DNA from: Stropharia rugosoannulata
Lineage: Eukaryota; Basidiomycota; Agaricomycetes; Agaricales; Strophariaceae
Length of the DNA stretch: 64,000 nt
Direction of reading: 5' to 3'
NCBI GenBank assembly: GCA_028532985.1
Contig: JANCIK010000004.1
Span: 682,001 to 746,000, forward strand
Shown here: one piece after another, positions 1-12,871 of the stretch
Position numbering within the stretch: the first letter of the stretch is position 1
Layout of the letters: each line of letters starts with the position of its first letter
Position numbers and translations under genes: made by a program
Notes under the pieces: generated by a model
Told to the model about the DNA's origin: nothing
Seen by the model: the letters and a program-made list of their open reading frames with translations, nothing else
The model's database searches: none

Positions 1-2730
1 CGAAGATGATTCCTCTGAGCCCGATCCTCGCTTCAAGTCCCCTCCTCCATCGAATACAAGTGGTCTTGCACTAGATATGACTCCATTAGTCCACAAGATG
101 GCTTCCCAGACCCCATTCACCCCTGATTTCCATAGAATGGATGAAGTATATGAACAGGTCTGCAAGGATACACAAGGCTATTATGTCGTTGGAATGAGCC
201 CTTTACAATTCTTCGAAGAATTTATGCCCTGGCAGAAGAGCACCAAGAAGAAATACAAGACTAGACGACCAAGCGCGGAACGATTGGAAAACCTCAAAAG
301 TATGACCTCTGCTAGATGGGAAGGCGAGATGTATCCTAAGTTTGTGGGTGACACTGATTTTGTATCAATTACATATTCCATCTAACTTAATTCTTGTTTT
401 CTAGGTAGATGCTCTTGATGGATGGGTTATCGAAGGCCAGGCATCCGGAAATCACCACACAAACGCCAAGAAGCTTCTCTTCCTGCGCTCAACAGCTGGT
501 GATAAAGATTGCAATAATCTTAATATAGACATCTCAACATACTTCGAGCAAGAACTTCCAAAATCATGCAAATTCTCATTACAACAAACACAAGAAGAAT
601 TTAAGCTACACGTTTCATGTGACCCATTCACGCATAGTAAGGATGCACCGTCTTCAGGAATTATACAAGAAGAAGAGGATACAGATGAGCAGTCAGAAGA
701 AGAAGGCAAAGAGGGAACATGGTCTGAAACGGCAGAATCTTGCTCTAAGGGTACGCAAACTCTTGTAAAAAAGGTCAAAAGAGGTCCAGGGGAAAGAGAC
801 ATCGAAGCCGCGAATGCAGTTCGTGGTCAAATTGCTGCTTACGCTGGTGTAGCTATGTCAATGTCACCCCGAACTCACCTATTTTCTGCAATCTACCTCG
901 GCAAATATGCTCGTTTTATTCGATGGGATCGGCGAGGGGCCATCGTGACTCGTCGTTTTGACTATGAATGCCACCCCGAATACGTATTCGAGTTCTACAG
1001 TCGCTTTGGGCAGCTTTCTCCTCGGGAGAGAGGGTTCGACCCTACTTTCAAGGTGTTTGATGAGAAATTGCCGGAAATAGCATTACGCGCCTTTGAGAAA
1101 TACCTGAAAGACGTCTGGGATGGGGGAGTTCCACTTGAGGAACTGTTATACAGCAACAAGAAGACAAAAAAGGGGCCCGTCAATAATAGATTCTACTTAG
1201 TTGAAGCCAAAGACGACAAGAGCGGTCGGTCGCAAACCTTTCTAGTTCCAGAGCCTAAGTTCCATGTCCGGTTCTACAACCCATTTAATAGGGCTACAAG
1301 GAGGTCATTGGCTTACCCTTATAAGATTGGCCGCACGCCTGCGACGGCAATTGAAGACATGTGCTTTATTAAAGATTCATGGCAAGAAGTCTCCCGTCGC
1401 ACGCCTCGAGAGGCAGAGATTTATAGACGGTTGAAAAAATATGGTGTTGAGCATGTGGCTTCTATGCGTATTGGTGGAGATGTGGAAGGCTTAGAAACAA
1501 GGACACAAGACTACTTCAACGATTTCGATCATGCTAACCGTTTCTCCAGCCTGGGCAAGATGATATGCCACCGCATTATTCTGGAAACCGTTGCTCGAGA
1601 CCTCTCAGCTTTTGGATGGACAAAGGTGCTTCTGTCATGTATTGCAGATGCAGTGGAAGGTAAGTTTTGTCCCCGTACTATCTGTAGTATTTGCTTTCAA
1701 GCTAACCGTGACGGTTGTGGGTACACTTTGTAGCATGTCAACAAGCGCATAAAGCTGGTATACTTCACAGAGATATAAGCGCCGGAAATGTCATGATCAC
1801 CAGAGATAGAGATACAAGCGAGTGGAGGGGCCTTCTTGTTGACTGGGATATGTGCACCCTCTTGGATTTGGATGATGTTAATAACAATATCAGTGATCCT
1901 CGCTCAGGGCGTACGGTAAGCCATTTCAATGTCCTACTATATGGGACTTCTACTGAGAGCAATGCATTTATTAGGGTACTTGGGCATTTTTGTCTGTGAA
2001 CGTGCTAATGAACGGGGGTCCTCATACATTAGCGGACGACCTCGAGTCTTTTCTTTGGGTCATCATATACATATCCCTTCGCTATCTACGGCATACTTTC
2101 TCAAGCAACATTGCTGTGCTATCGGAGTCCTTTAAGGCACTGTTTTCTTTCTCGAACGACTTTTGTGCCGCAAAGTTATTCAGGTTAAATCTATGTGCTC
2201 AACAGGCCAGCTCTTCATCTATTTCTAGCTTCCAGCCTCCTGAAGTCAATGTTTTAATCAATGAATTAGCCTCCGTGTTTAATCTGCGATACTCATTTAA
2301 CCCGCAAGCAAATGCCTCTGTTGTAAACCTCAACAACCCGAACGATTTGTGGATGTCGAATATTCTCCGCAAACAAGCACATGCTATGGCTCCAATGAAT
2401 ATTACTCCGACTGCATTGAAATCTCCTACCAACGATTCCAATCCTCCGAGTGAATCAGCTCTGTGGCAGCCTGCCGACATAGAAGATGCAGAATTGGAAA
2501 TGGTGCCCAATGATATTGCCGCAAAGACCGGTCTTAGTCCTGGGGCTCAAACAAACGCAGTAAAAGTTTTTACATTATCGTTTATAAACCACATGGATGG
2601 TATTTCAGGCCACTACCATGCTTCATGGCGCCAAGAAGGCTCTGCCTCTACCTCCACATCCAAACGGCAGAACGAAGTTGAAGTAGATCACGAACGAAAG
2701 GACAAAGGCAAGAAGCGACGTCAAGTATAG
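1..2730 (+). CDS. FunK1-type fungal protein kinase A (5' end cut by window edge)
   Basis: Likely serine/threonine kinase of the fungus-specific FunK1 family; substrates are unknown. I read four exons: <2-343, 405-1659, 1734-1915 and 1975-2730 (about 844 residues visible), with GT-AG introns of 59-74 nt. Only a few N-terminal residues seem missing, because the visible start aligns with codon ~8 of paralogue C. Kinase motifs are the lysine in CFIKDSW, a helix-C-like glutamate in REAEIYRRL, the catalytic loop HRDISAGNVMI, DWDMC in place of DFG, and GTWAFLSVN after the activation loop. DWD and HRDIS are usual for this family. An acidic linker lies near 660-740 and the C-terminus is basic (KRRQV). 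The gene is convergent with kinase B. It shares intron positions and most of its sequence with kinase C, so the two look like recent duplicates. Confidence 0.9.
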
Positions 2731-3592
2731 TCGGAGGCGGTCTGATATGATCTGGCGTGATAGGTCGCAGGACTGGCAGATATAAAAGAGTCTGCATGTA
2801 CCTCCTCCTAATTTGAGAGCTATGACCTATGAACTAGAAGCTCACGGCTCCACACTGACTCGTATAGCGATCAGCCGCCCGTGTTAGAGGAGATTCGGCG
2901 GAGGAACTGAAACGAAGAAGCATTTTAGTCGGTGGTTGTTGATATGCAAAGTGTGTTAAGTAGCCTCAGAAAAGAATGTAGAGTAATTACAACGAGCATC
3001 GGCTCGGAGCAAGCAGCGAACGAGCTCAAAAACTATCTCCAAGAGTCAAATCAGTAATGCCTCTCGGCCGGCAAGTTGCACACACCGTGGCCAGGCTCTT
3101 TGCAAGATGACAAAGGAGAATTTTACAATCTTGATATCGAACACATATGAATAATTGAATGCGATAACTGAGTTCCAGATTCGGCTCCATCTGCTATATC
3201 GCACTTTACTCAGAAACGAATGACGGTAGATTCAGGCTTGAAGGTCTTCCTTACAACCAGGTCACACGTGAGATGCAGTTCGGCCTCGAGGAACTGATGG
3301 CATAATTGTGTATTGAGATGTCAGTACTTCAGTGTCCAACTCAATCAATAAACGCTGGAGAACGGCAACCTGGAGTTCCATTGCCTTCAGTGTATTACAT
3401 TGTATTTATGAGTCGTATGCAGAAACACACACAAGTACATCAGAAAATGGTAGTTGCCACTGATGTTCAAATACCTATTAAATAAAGAAATAAGAAAGCA
3501 AACGAGTTAGACAAGTGAGGGGTATGTGATGTCGACAAAAAGATCAGAGCCGTGCACGACCTTGAGTATCTCAAGAGCGCCTGTGATTAAAT
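2731..3592. other. Intergenic region between convergent kinases A and B
   Basis: No convincing coding exon, RNA gene or repeat seen. The sequence just after the stop of A (2,731-2,790) resembles the sequence after the stop of C. This region should hold both 3' UTRs. Confidence 0.5.
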
Positions 3593-6490
3593 TTATGCGA
3601 AATTAAGTTTACTGGGTGGTGTGTGCCGGCGCGAGGATGAAGAATGGGAAGGTGTAGAGAGATGAACGGATTCCGAGTCTTGTAATCGCTCTGAATCATT
3701 CTCTTTATGTTCCACAGATATACGATGCTTCTTGCTGCTACGTGGACTTGTTTGCTGTTCGGCTGGTATGTCACGCTCTTTGTAACGGCGCTTACTCGAA
3801 GGAGATGGCGTAAGGTAGGGAGAGCGGCCTTTCATGTACTCTAGACGAGTTCGTGCTTGTACAGAAGAGCTCTCTGTATGTCCAGGGCTTGTCTGTTGAG
3901 ACTTCATCGATTGACTGGAAGGCCGTTTAGACGACAATGGGAAAATAGAGCCTACAGCAGATGAATGAGCAAAAACATCCGCCATGCCGTCCAGGTGGTT
4001 GATTTGTCGCGTCGTGAGTACAACGTCGATACTCCCGCGCTGTTTCAAGTTGAGGATTCTATCGTGCCGGAAATCAAAAGGAGCGTCGGCTGAGCTGGCG
4101 CAGCACCATTCGGCTTTGTTGACCGGCGGCAGGGAGTCGTTGGTGGGTGATTTTAGACCTGTCGGTGTAACATTCAGAGGCTGCATTGAAGCCGCTTTTG
4201 TTCTGAGGAGGTCCACCAACCAATTGTCGTTGGGATCGTCAAGATTGATATGCGTAAAAGTCTTTTCAACGCCAGTGTATCTCTTGTCGAAGAAAACCTT
4301 GCCAACAGAATCAATTATATCGTTCATTTCAGGAGCGTTGAATTCGGCAATGCCGATTACACTCGCATCGAAAGAACACATACTCAGAAAGCCGGCCCTT
4401 GCTGTAAAACTGTGTAATGTATGAGAGAACATTGATTCGAATCTTGCTGACAGTGCGGGAAGTTGCTTGTACATATCGTGACGCAGGAACCGCAAGGCAT
4501 CGTACATGATCACCCAGAAGTATGACTCTAGATCATCAGCGAGGGTATGCGTAACGGTATGTTCCCTTGACATCAGATTGACTGACATAAAAGCCCACGT
4601 CCCCTGCACGATGCCATTGTCAGTGTGGAATTAAAGTGCCCTATGTAAGGGCTGCTCACAGTACGGCCTGGAGAAAAGTCTGGTGCTTCATCTAACAGCA
4701 TACACATATCCCAGTCGACGAGAAGCCCTCTCCATTCACCGGTTTGCTTATTTCGAGTTATCATGACGTTTCCTGCACTGACATCCCTATGTAATATACC
4801 AGCCTTGTACGCCTGCTGTGAAGCTACAAATCACATCAGTGAGAATCATAAAAGAGACAATACTAGGCATATCCTTACCTTGAACGGCATCGGCGACGCA
4901 TGAAATAAGGACTTTGGCCCACCCAAATGTTGACAGATCACGGGCAACTGTTTCAAGAACGAGGCGGTGGCATACCATTGCACTGAGATTTTGAAAGCGG
5001 GAGCGCTCCAATTCACCGCCATTACGAATATAGTCTTGTGTCCTGGTTATCAGCCCTTCAACATCACCGCCAAGACGCATTGAAGCAACATGTTCAACGT
5101 GGTGTTTCTTCAATAAACGGTAAATATCGGCTTCTGGCGCGGAACGAAGTGACAAGTCCTGCCACGACTCTTTTATAAAGCACATTTCAATCGGCTCAGA
5201 AGGGTTGTCCGGAGAAGGAACGGGACATGCCAGCGATCGTCTCGTTCCACGGCTGAAGGGGTTACACTGTCTTGAATGGAACCGGGGACTGGGGACGATG
5301 AACGACTCAGTACGCTTCACAACATTGTCCGTCACATCTACTCGAAAAAATACGTCTTCATCTGTATCCGTGATATTTTTTCCTGCCTTGTTAGATTTAG
5401 ATATATTTCTGAACTCTGCGCCACCGTACCAGGCTTCGCGCGGATAATGGTTGAAAGCGTCTCTCACAGCCTCGGGGAGTGGTCCTACCCACTTGGAAAC
5501 AGTTGGATCAAATCCCCGTTGCGCCTCAGACAGCTGGCCATATCGAAGATAGAATTCAAAAAGCAGATGGGGTCGATGAGCGTAGTCAAATCGATGAGTG
5601 ACTACCGCCCCACGTCTATCCCATCGGATAAAACGCGCATAACGACCTATAATCAACAAAGAAAATAGATGTGTCCGAAATGCCATCGAAAGAGCGATTC
5701 CAGCATAACATGCGATTTCCCCAAGTGTTGTGCAGCCACGCTCTGTTCTGTTCTCACCTTGTGAGGATGTCGAATATTCCGCGTCTTCACTATCTTCTTC
5801 TTCACTGTTTGAATCACTATCTTCAGAATGTTCGCTGTCTGGATCGGCTATATGCGAATCCGTTGTCCCCACCGCTTCGCCGGAGTCATTCTCATGTGTT
5901 GCGTTTTCTGAAATAGCAAGCGGGGGCATTCCACCCAGTTGTACAGCGAGTGGTTCGTCGTGCGTATGACAAAACGCGTCATCCTGGTGAGAGGTCCGGA
6001 AAGTTTGTTGGGTTTGGTGTAGTGAAAACGTATTTCTTTGGGGAAGACATTTCTGCCAGTATGTCGAAACGTCCACATTAAAGTTATTGCAATGCGGATC
6101 AGGCTTTTTAAATTCTGAGAAGCACAGCTTCTCGTTGTCGTCGCTGATGACCCAACCGTCAAGGGCTTTTATCTATCAAAAGTCAACAAAAGAAAGTAAA
6201 CTCCAAGCCGTCATTAAACTCACAAAGCGCGAACGCAATAGTGATAATATTTGGGCTTCGTTCTCCAAGTTAGAAACTCCAGCAAGATCAGAGATACGTT
6301 CATCGGTAGGAACCTTTTCTTTGTACGATGAGGATGTAGCCGGGTTCCATGGTAGAAAGTCCTGCAAGAACGCTTCGGGCGTGATTCCGACGTCGTAGCG
6401 CCCATGTGTCTCTGAGGCGATATAGACCATTTCTTTCAAGCGATTAGGCGGCATTTTTGGATGAAGTGGGTCAGGGAGAGGGTGAAGCAA
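3593..6490 (-). CDS. FunK1-type fungal protein kinase B
   Basis: Second FunK1 kinase, on the minus strand. Exons read as 6490-6224, 6172-4879, 4823-4660 and 4603-3593, about 911 residues, with the same intron layout as kinase A. Motifs: FIKESWQ (lysine), EADIYRLLKK (helix C), HRDVSAGNVMI (catalytic loop), DWDMC, and GTWAFMSVN. An acidic Ser/Glu/Asp stretch lies near 5,760-5,850. The C-terminal ~120 residues are basic and Ser-rich (SPYLTPSPSSKRRYK), possibly a nuclear or phosphorylated tail (inference). The start at 6490 was chosen because kinase D aligns over the same residues; 6454 is an alternative start. B and D form a different subtype from A and C. Confidence 0.9.
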
Positions 6491-7013
6491 GAGTAGTGTG
6501 TATTGTTGAGTTAACCATGAAAGGGGTACAAATTGGAAATGGCAAGCGAGTGAAGGTCAACCGTCAACATATCACGAGTAGCAGCAATATTTCCCACGCT
6601 CGCTACTACTTAAACCAACAGAAATTGAACCTGCAACTTCTTTTCGTCATGTTTTCGTCATTTTAATTGCTTATTTTTTTTAAAAAAAAGTACTGGTCTC
6701 GTTACTAGGATTTTAAATTCTTCGCTGACTCGTATACATATATGACTGTTATCCACATGCCTGTATACTTCGGTACTTGGCAAGGGCAAGTACTAGGGTT
6801 TGATTTTGGTTTGATTACTTTAATAGCGCAAAATCTATTTTTATAGTGTCCCATTAATCAACCGATGGTGCCGGTGACTGTCTACTACGGCACAATAAAG
6901 CTGAGCAAAGCTAAGCCTGAGAATGATAAGTCCGCATTGTCCCAGTTGCTTTTCACACTCTTAAATATACACAGCATAACTAGTCGAGTTCAGATTCCCA
7001 TCCATCTCGCGCC
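6491..7013. promoter_or_regulatory. Divergent promoter region between kinases B and C
   Basis: A 523-bp intergenic region between two divergent starts. It contains an A/T homopolymer tract at about 6,670-6,688 and a TATA-like TTAAATATAC at 6961-6970, about 44 bp upstream of the kinase C ATG. Assignment as a promoter is inferred from position. Confidence 0.45.
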
Positions 7014-8220
7014 ATGACAGAGCTTTCCGCCTCTGATGGTTCCCATGAATCCAACCATCGCTTTGAGTCCCCTCCTCCATCGAATCCAAGTAATCTATCG
7101 GTCAATACGACCCCACTTGTTCATAAGATGGCTGCACAAACCCCGTTCATGCCTGATTTCCATAGGATGGATGAAGTATATGAACAAGTCCGCAAAGATA
7201 CACAAGGTTATTATGTCGTTGGAATGAGTCCTTCACAATTCTTTGAAGATTTTATGCCCTGGCAAAAGAGCACCCAGAAGAAATACAAGACTAGAAAACC
7301 AAGCGAAGAAAGATTGCAAGACCTCAGAAGTATGACCTCTGCTAGATGGGAAGGCGAGATGTATCCTAAGTTTGTAAGTGACGATTATGTATCAGTTAAG
7401 TCTTCCATCTAACTTAATTTCTCATCTCTAGATAGATGCTCTCGATGGATGGGTTGTCGAAGGCCAGGCATCTGGAAAGTACCTAACAAACGCCAGGGCG
7501 CTTTGTTTCTTACGCTCAACAGCTGGGGATAAAGATTGCAATAATCTTAATATAGACGTTTCAACATACTTCGAGCAAGAACCTCCGAAATCATGCAAAT
7601 TCTCATTACAACAAACACAAGAAGAATTTAAACTACGTGCTTCATGTGACCCATTCATGTACAGTGAGGATGCGCCGTCTTCAGGAATTGTAGAAGAAGC
7701 GGAGGATGTAGATGAGCAGTCAGAAGAAGAGGGCGAAGAGGGAACATGGTCTGAGACGGCAGAATCTTGCTCTGACGGTGCGCAGACGCTTTTAGAAGCG
7801 ATTAAAAGAGGTCCAGGAGAAAGGAACATCGAGAGTGCAAACGCAGTCCGTGGTCAAATTGCTGCTTACGCTGGTGTGGCCCTGTCAATGTCACCCCGAA
7901 CTCACCTATTTTCTGCGATCTATTTCGGCAAATATGCTCGTTTTATTCGATGGGATCGTCGAGGGGCTGTTGTGACTCGCCGCTTTGACTATGACTGCCA
8001 CCCTGAATACGTGTTCGAGTTTTACAGTCGCTTCGGGCAGCTTTCTCCCTCGCAGAGAGGTTTCGACCCTACTTTCAAAGTGTTTGATGGGAATCTGCCG
8101 GAATTAGCATTGAAGGCCTTTGAGAAATATATGAAAGAGGTCTGGGATGGGGGAGTCCCTCTGGAGGAATTGTTATACAGTAGTAGCAAGAAGACAGCAA
8201 ACGCCGGACGCGCCCAGAAT

Positions 8221-8228
8221 AGATTCTA
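8221..8228 (+). repeat. Left target-site duplication of the KDZ element
   Basis: AGATTCTA, identical to 24419-24426. The uninterrupted paralogue A carries this octamer once at the same codons. An 8-bp duplication fits what I recall for Zisupton/KDZ elements. Confidence 0.9.
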
Positions 8229-8242
8229 CACCACTGGCAGCA
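8229..8242 (+). repeat. Left terminal inverted repeat of the KDZ element
   Basis: CACCACTGGCAGCA at the left edge pairs with the right edge at 11 of 14 positions. Similarity fades after about 14 bp, although weak matches (GCC) recur near position 24-26. Confidence 0.75.
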
Positions 8243-8450
8243 GTTTTGACCGCCTCTAGATAGACTTCTATGTCACTACGGGCCCACCTAAGAAGCCTGA
8301 AATTGACGTTCAATCGGATCCCGTATTGATTATGGGCAATCTGCTCGAGATGGATGGAGGGTCGGTTGCAACCCTCGTCTTTGAATGATTACGTCGAGAT
8401 GATATGGAGGTGATTGCGTGATTTCACCTCTGCCTTGGATTGTGATGATA

Positions 8451-8706
8451 TCGTCTTTCTCCTGAGATTACGTGATGTCCCTCCTTAGATTTCTATGCAA
8501 CATAGAAATCTATGTTCCTGCTGTGATTCTCATGAGCTCCCAATCAAACGGACGGTAGGCGATGGTGATGATACTTTCTGTCTCCTGAGATTGCGTGATG
8601 TTACTTCTCCCTTAGTATCATATTTTCTATGTCGCAATCCATATATTGCCGCTATGACTTACAGCGTGAATGACTCATGAGCTCCCAAGCAAACGGATGG
8701 CAGGCG
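8451..8706. repeat. Subterminal direct repeats near the left end of the element
   Basis: Two motif pairs recur. CTCCTGAGATT(A/G)CGTGATGT occurs at 8459-8478 and 8582-8601. A 33-bp motif beginning CTCATGAGCTCCCAA occurs at 8529-8561 and 8674-8706 with a few mismatches. Subterminal repeats of this sort often bind transposases (known for other DNA transposons); here that role is inferred. Confidence 0.6.
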
Positions 8707-8808
8707 GTAAAGATCAACAATTATTAAATTTTCAAGGAGCGTAGCATAGATACAAGAAAGGAATATGATATGACAAGATACTGGTATACGCAGTCGATCG
8801 CCGGCAAG

Positions 8809-9013
8809 ACAAGTTACAATCTACCCAAAAATTGACTAACCCGACGGCTTAGCGTCCATTCCATCGTGCTGAGGAGGCGGCATATGCTGGGGATGGGACG
8901 GACGGCGATCAACAAGTTACAATCTAGCCAAAATTTGACTAACCCGACGGCTCAGCGTCTATTCCATTGTGCTTCGGAGGAGGAGGCATATGCTGGGGAT
9001 GGGACGGATAGTG
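8809..9013. repeat. 103-bp tandem duplication over the 3' end of the large cargo gene
   Basis: Two adjacent copies, 8809-8911 and 8912-~9013, with a few mismatches. Each carries the last ~25 codons of the minus-strand cargo gene including the TAG stop. Only the upstream copy (relative to that gene) is translated; the second lies in its 3' UTR. Confidence 0.8.
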
Positions 9014-12000
9014 ACCGAATGGAGGATACATCATCGGAGGGCCTTGATTCGGCCAGAAGTTCCCGTTCGGGTGACCAGGATAAGTAGGGCCGGTAGCGCC
9101 AGGCAAGGTCGAAGCGGAGCTCGACGAAGGAGGGGGGTACCAAATTTGGGAATGAGCATGGGGCCCATATGGCGTAGCATTTGGAAACTGAGAGGCGTAG
9201 TTGGATGGAGCAGGCTGATAATAGCCTTCAGGGTAGCCGGGGATGGCAGCATGCGCTGACTGGCGCATCAGGTGGCTCGGCTGTTGCTCCATCGTTAAAT
9301 GCTGGAGCGGCGGCATCGCGTGGTGAGCCTGAAGTGGCAGTGACATTGCGGCGTGGTGCGGGTGGTGCAATGGTGGAGGCATCGCGTCCTGAGGTGGGCG
9401 CGGCGCTGGCGCTGATGCTGGTTGGAGCACTGTCGCCCCAGTGCCTTCCCGATGATGCGGTACTTCAGCGTTGGCGCTTTGGGGAGCCGGTTTTGAGTCC
9501 TGAGCGGTCGTCGCGATCTGGTCAAGGGGACCTCCAAACAACATTTCGGCAACGACGTTGGCGGCATTCGCCTCCTTGTCGACGGCTGAAGAACGGGGTG
9601 CTTCGATAACGACCGAGCTAGATGACGTTGCCAGCGACTCTTCAAGGACTTCTTTCTTCTCGGAGAGCCCGATAACCGGACAGTCGCCTTGAGCCCTCGT
9701 CTGGCGACGGTTTGGCTGCTTTGTTGCGGCTTGAAGTATTTGATTAGCTACGTTACTTGGTTCACAAATTACAGCAGTACGCTTACCTGGTATCTTTTTA
9801 CCAAGCTTCTGCACAGACGCCTTACTTCTCAGATTGAGAGGGGAACGAGGGATTGAAATGATCTCCCTGTCAGAGCCGGAGTACTGAGGAGATCCCTCGA
9901 GTGACTTGGAATAAGGAGAGTCCTGGGGTTCGTTTTTGAAGTGAACTTTGGGAGGATGCTTCGCTGTCTTCTTCGGGGCCTTGGGCGTCTCTACTTCTTC
10001 GCTGGCGTCACTCACAACGAGAGGCCTGTCTTCATCTGACGAGCTTTCCGCCTCCTCAGCTTGCTGTAAAGCTCTCTTCTGGGTCGTGCGGGAGGGTGCC
10101 TTGGAAGCACGACGGGTATGCGATGACGAAGGGGGTTTGCAGCGCGGAGGTCCCTTGCGATCTTCGTTCTGGTTGCTGTCGAGGAACTTGCGACGGCCGA
10201 AAGCATGAGGTGACGTAGAGTCCGGAGGAACGCCGAAAATCACGGGATGGCTTTTCGGAACCGCTAACACAGAGCATTAGTGTTATGACGTTTATGCGAC
10301 TCAGTAAATTCTTACCTGAAGAGTACCTCTTCTCGATATGAAGAGGGTAGACAGGATGGTCAAATGCAGCCAGAAGCTGCATACGAGCGGGGATCTTCAA
10401 AATCGCAATGCCTTTAGACGTACTTTTCCCGCCGCCATCATCGCAGGGAAACGATACATCTTCCGGCCAGTTGACGAGGACACAACCGGCCTCAGCGACT
10501 ATTTGTGGGAGACCCTTCCAGTGAAGAGAGGAACCCTTAGTTAAAACTATATCATGTTTCGCTGTATGGTGGTGTCAGACAAAGGTTGAGTAGATAGATC
10601 ATCACTGTTACATACCGGCTAATGCAATAAATCTTTCCTTCAACTCCGCAAGAACATTTGAGTCTCCTCCAGCACCAGTGGACGTCGATGAATCCTTGGA
10701 TTTGATGATTGACGCATTAGGAATGGTATTAGAACTGCCTGCAATCGCGCTGCTGGCCTGCATGTCCTCAGGCGGGAAATATTCCTCCGTTATACGCTTT
10801 GACAAACGATCACTGTTATGAGGCAGATCGTTAGTCAATCTTCTCCGTTGAGTTTAAGACAGTAAACTTACTATACGTGCGTTTTCATTTGACCAAGTGT
10901 TATGTGGTCCGTTGAGCGAAAGCGATCAAGGAAAAACTACAAGTTAAGATATCAGAGACAAACACTAATGGAGGTTCTGATTCCAACTTACATCTGTTGC
11001 CGCATTGCTTGCCACAATTTGGGCGAGATTCTGGTCTTGGTTGACGACGCCGCCAACAGTGATGCAAATGGTTTCAAATCCATATAGATTAGACGCATGT
11101 CGAATCTGTCGAGTGATGAATTTAGCCCACGGCAAGATGGTATCGAGACCGCACAGTGCATCTGCGTACGTACCAAATTATCAAACTTGTCTACGTGCTT
11201 CTTGAACTCACGCGCTCGCTTCGAAACAGACATCTCTCCGTCAGACAGGAGGCGAAGACGATGCCATGTGCGTAGAATCTCATCGAACGAATCCGGTTTG
11301 TCGGCCTTGAAGCTCTCGTAGCATGCAGATATGATGGATTTGTCAGGTACCGCACCCGCTGCGATCATTTCTATTTTTAGTCTCTATTTATGCCTCTGAA
11401 AGTTATGTTTACTTACAGACGGTCCGGTCCTCTGGAGGCAGACGTCCGAGCTCGCTCTCTCGTCGTGCCTCGAAGAATCCTTGATATATGTTCCATGAGC
11501 TAGTAGCTCGAGTTTTCTTGACGTCCCAACGCTCAATGATCTGTACCGGAGTCAACCCAGTCCTCCCACTAATGCTCTTGAGAACCGCATCCAGCTCGTC
11601 AAATCCATTGCGCAAAGCATCACGCGAAGAATTCGACAAACGACCAACAGTTGGCGACTGATCCAGGAAACTGTCTGGTGGATTGCGGGCCGGTTCATCG
11701 GAGACGGTATTAGCGCCCTGCCCTTTCAACCCCGCAGCATCCGATTCCCTGCTCCCCTGGTCTTTCGATGTACTGTTACTTTTGGTTGCCTTCGCTCCGG
11801 CATTGGGTCCCTGAGTATCCTGGAGTGTATCAGGTGCTTTCTGCAACGAAGGCACTAGGCTAGATGCGGTATGCGGAATGGCGTCCGGCAGGAATGGGGT
11901 GCGAGCAGCGGTAGCATTGGAGGACCAAGATACGGGCGCTTCGGATTGGACAACTGACTTGGACGACTCCGTGAATTGGACTGCACCCCCCGGTGCCTCT

Positions 12001-12871
12001 GGTGGTGGGGCTGGTGGGGCATACTGCGCAGAAAAGACATTACTCGACGGATTCGGGCCTTCCGTGGGCATGATTGAACCGTTATTGTGCTGCATGGGAT
12101 GATTATGATAGAGAAAGCCTTGCGCTGGGACGTATGGCATTTGGTAGGGCTGAAAGGAGTATGGTTGATACGCAATGGGCCCCGACTGTCCGTTGTAATT
12201 GACTGCGCTGGTGGGATTATACACCGCTCCGGATGACATTCGAAGGGGATTCACAGGCCCCAGAGACTCTGAGCGACTGCCAGAGTCACTAACAGATCCC
12301 TGCAATTCCGCGTGATCAGCTGTCGAATGAATACGGGACCAAATTAGTTATCAACTCAAGAACGTTCAGTATGAGCACGTACCTTTCGCGTCAGATGAAG
12401 TAAGATTGTCAGGTTTCCGAATAGGTCGTTTTGCGACCGCAGGCTCTGCTAGTAGCATATGTATTGAGGGTGAATTCGACCGTATAGAAATAGTTACTCA
12501 CTACAATCGGATTCTCCTGCAGGAGGGGCCGCGGCGCTTGCGTTGCTGCGAGGACTTGTAGACAAAGGAGCCACATTTGAGTCGTGTCCTGCATCCAAAG
12601 CGCGTTTTGCGAGAGAACGAAGCTTGTATGGACTAGTGTGCGGAGTGCGGTCGGAAGAGGGTACACGCTTGCGTTTTTTCCGAGACGGAGAGGTAGTGGG
12701 CGTATTTGGCGCTGAACCAGGAGCTGAGGTAGGCGATGACTGCGCGACATGGTGCTTTTCTTCGATGCGTGAAAGAGCTTCTTCTTCTTCTTGGGTTAAC
12801 ACGAAGGTATCCTCCATATCGTACGCGCTTTGAGCCAGTGAATCGCTTTGCCCAACCTGTTTACCATTCAT
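8939..12871 (-). CDS. Large element-borne protein: HMG-like segment and Pro/His/Met-rich tail
   Basis: Multi-exon gene of roughly 1,100 residues with no enzyme motif that I recognise. The N-terminus has a basic, NLS-like stretch (SRKKRKRVP) and a Pro/Tyr/Gln-rich region. Next comes a segment near 11,420-11,580 (GLTPVQIIERWD then SSWNIYQGFFEARRESEL) that resembles an HMG-like helical DNA-binding fold by eye. Then follow a helical segment (SFDEILRTWHRLRLLSDGE), a small domain with ASNLYGFETICITVGG, and one with GCVLVNWPEDVSFP ending in HPVYPLHIEKRY. The last exon (8939-~10,265) is low complexity, rich in Pro, His and Met. I recall similar domain strings in hypothetical proteins of many Agaricomycetes, without a function. 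One exon join near 11,410/11,365 gives a TAA with the consensus donor, so the gene may be decaying or spliced unusually. Confidence 0.7.

Larger units (their letters stand above)
7014..8259 (+). pseudogene. FunK1 kinase C, 5' half, interrupted by the KDZ element
   Basis: N-terminal part of a FunK1 kinase closely similar to A. Exon 1 is 7014-7373 and the intron 7374-7431 is followed by exon 2 from 7432. Homology to A stops exactly at codon RFY (8,221-8,228). The frame then runs about 10 codons into foreign DNA to a stop at 8257-8259. The rest of the gene resumes at 24,419 in the matching place. The 5' half contains the variable N-terminus and acidic linker but none of the kinase catalytic motifs, so any product from it should be catalytically dead. 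Confidence 0.9.

Noticed and set aside
9181..9645. Plus- and minus-strand alternative frames over the Pro/His-rich last exon of the large cargo gene
   Set aside because: Low-complexity shadows of the real minus-strand frame.
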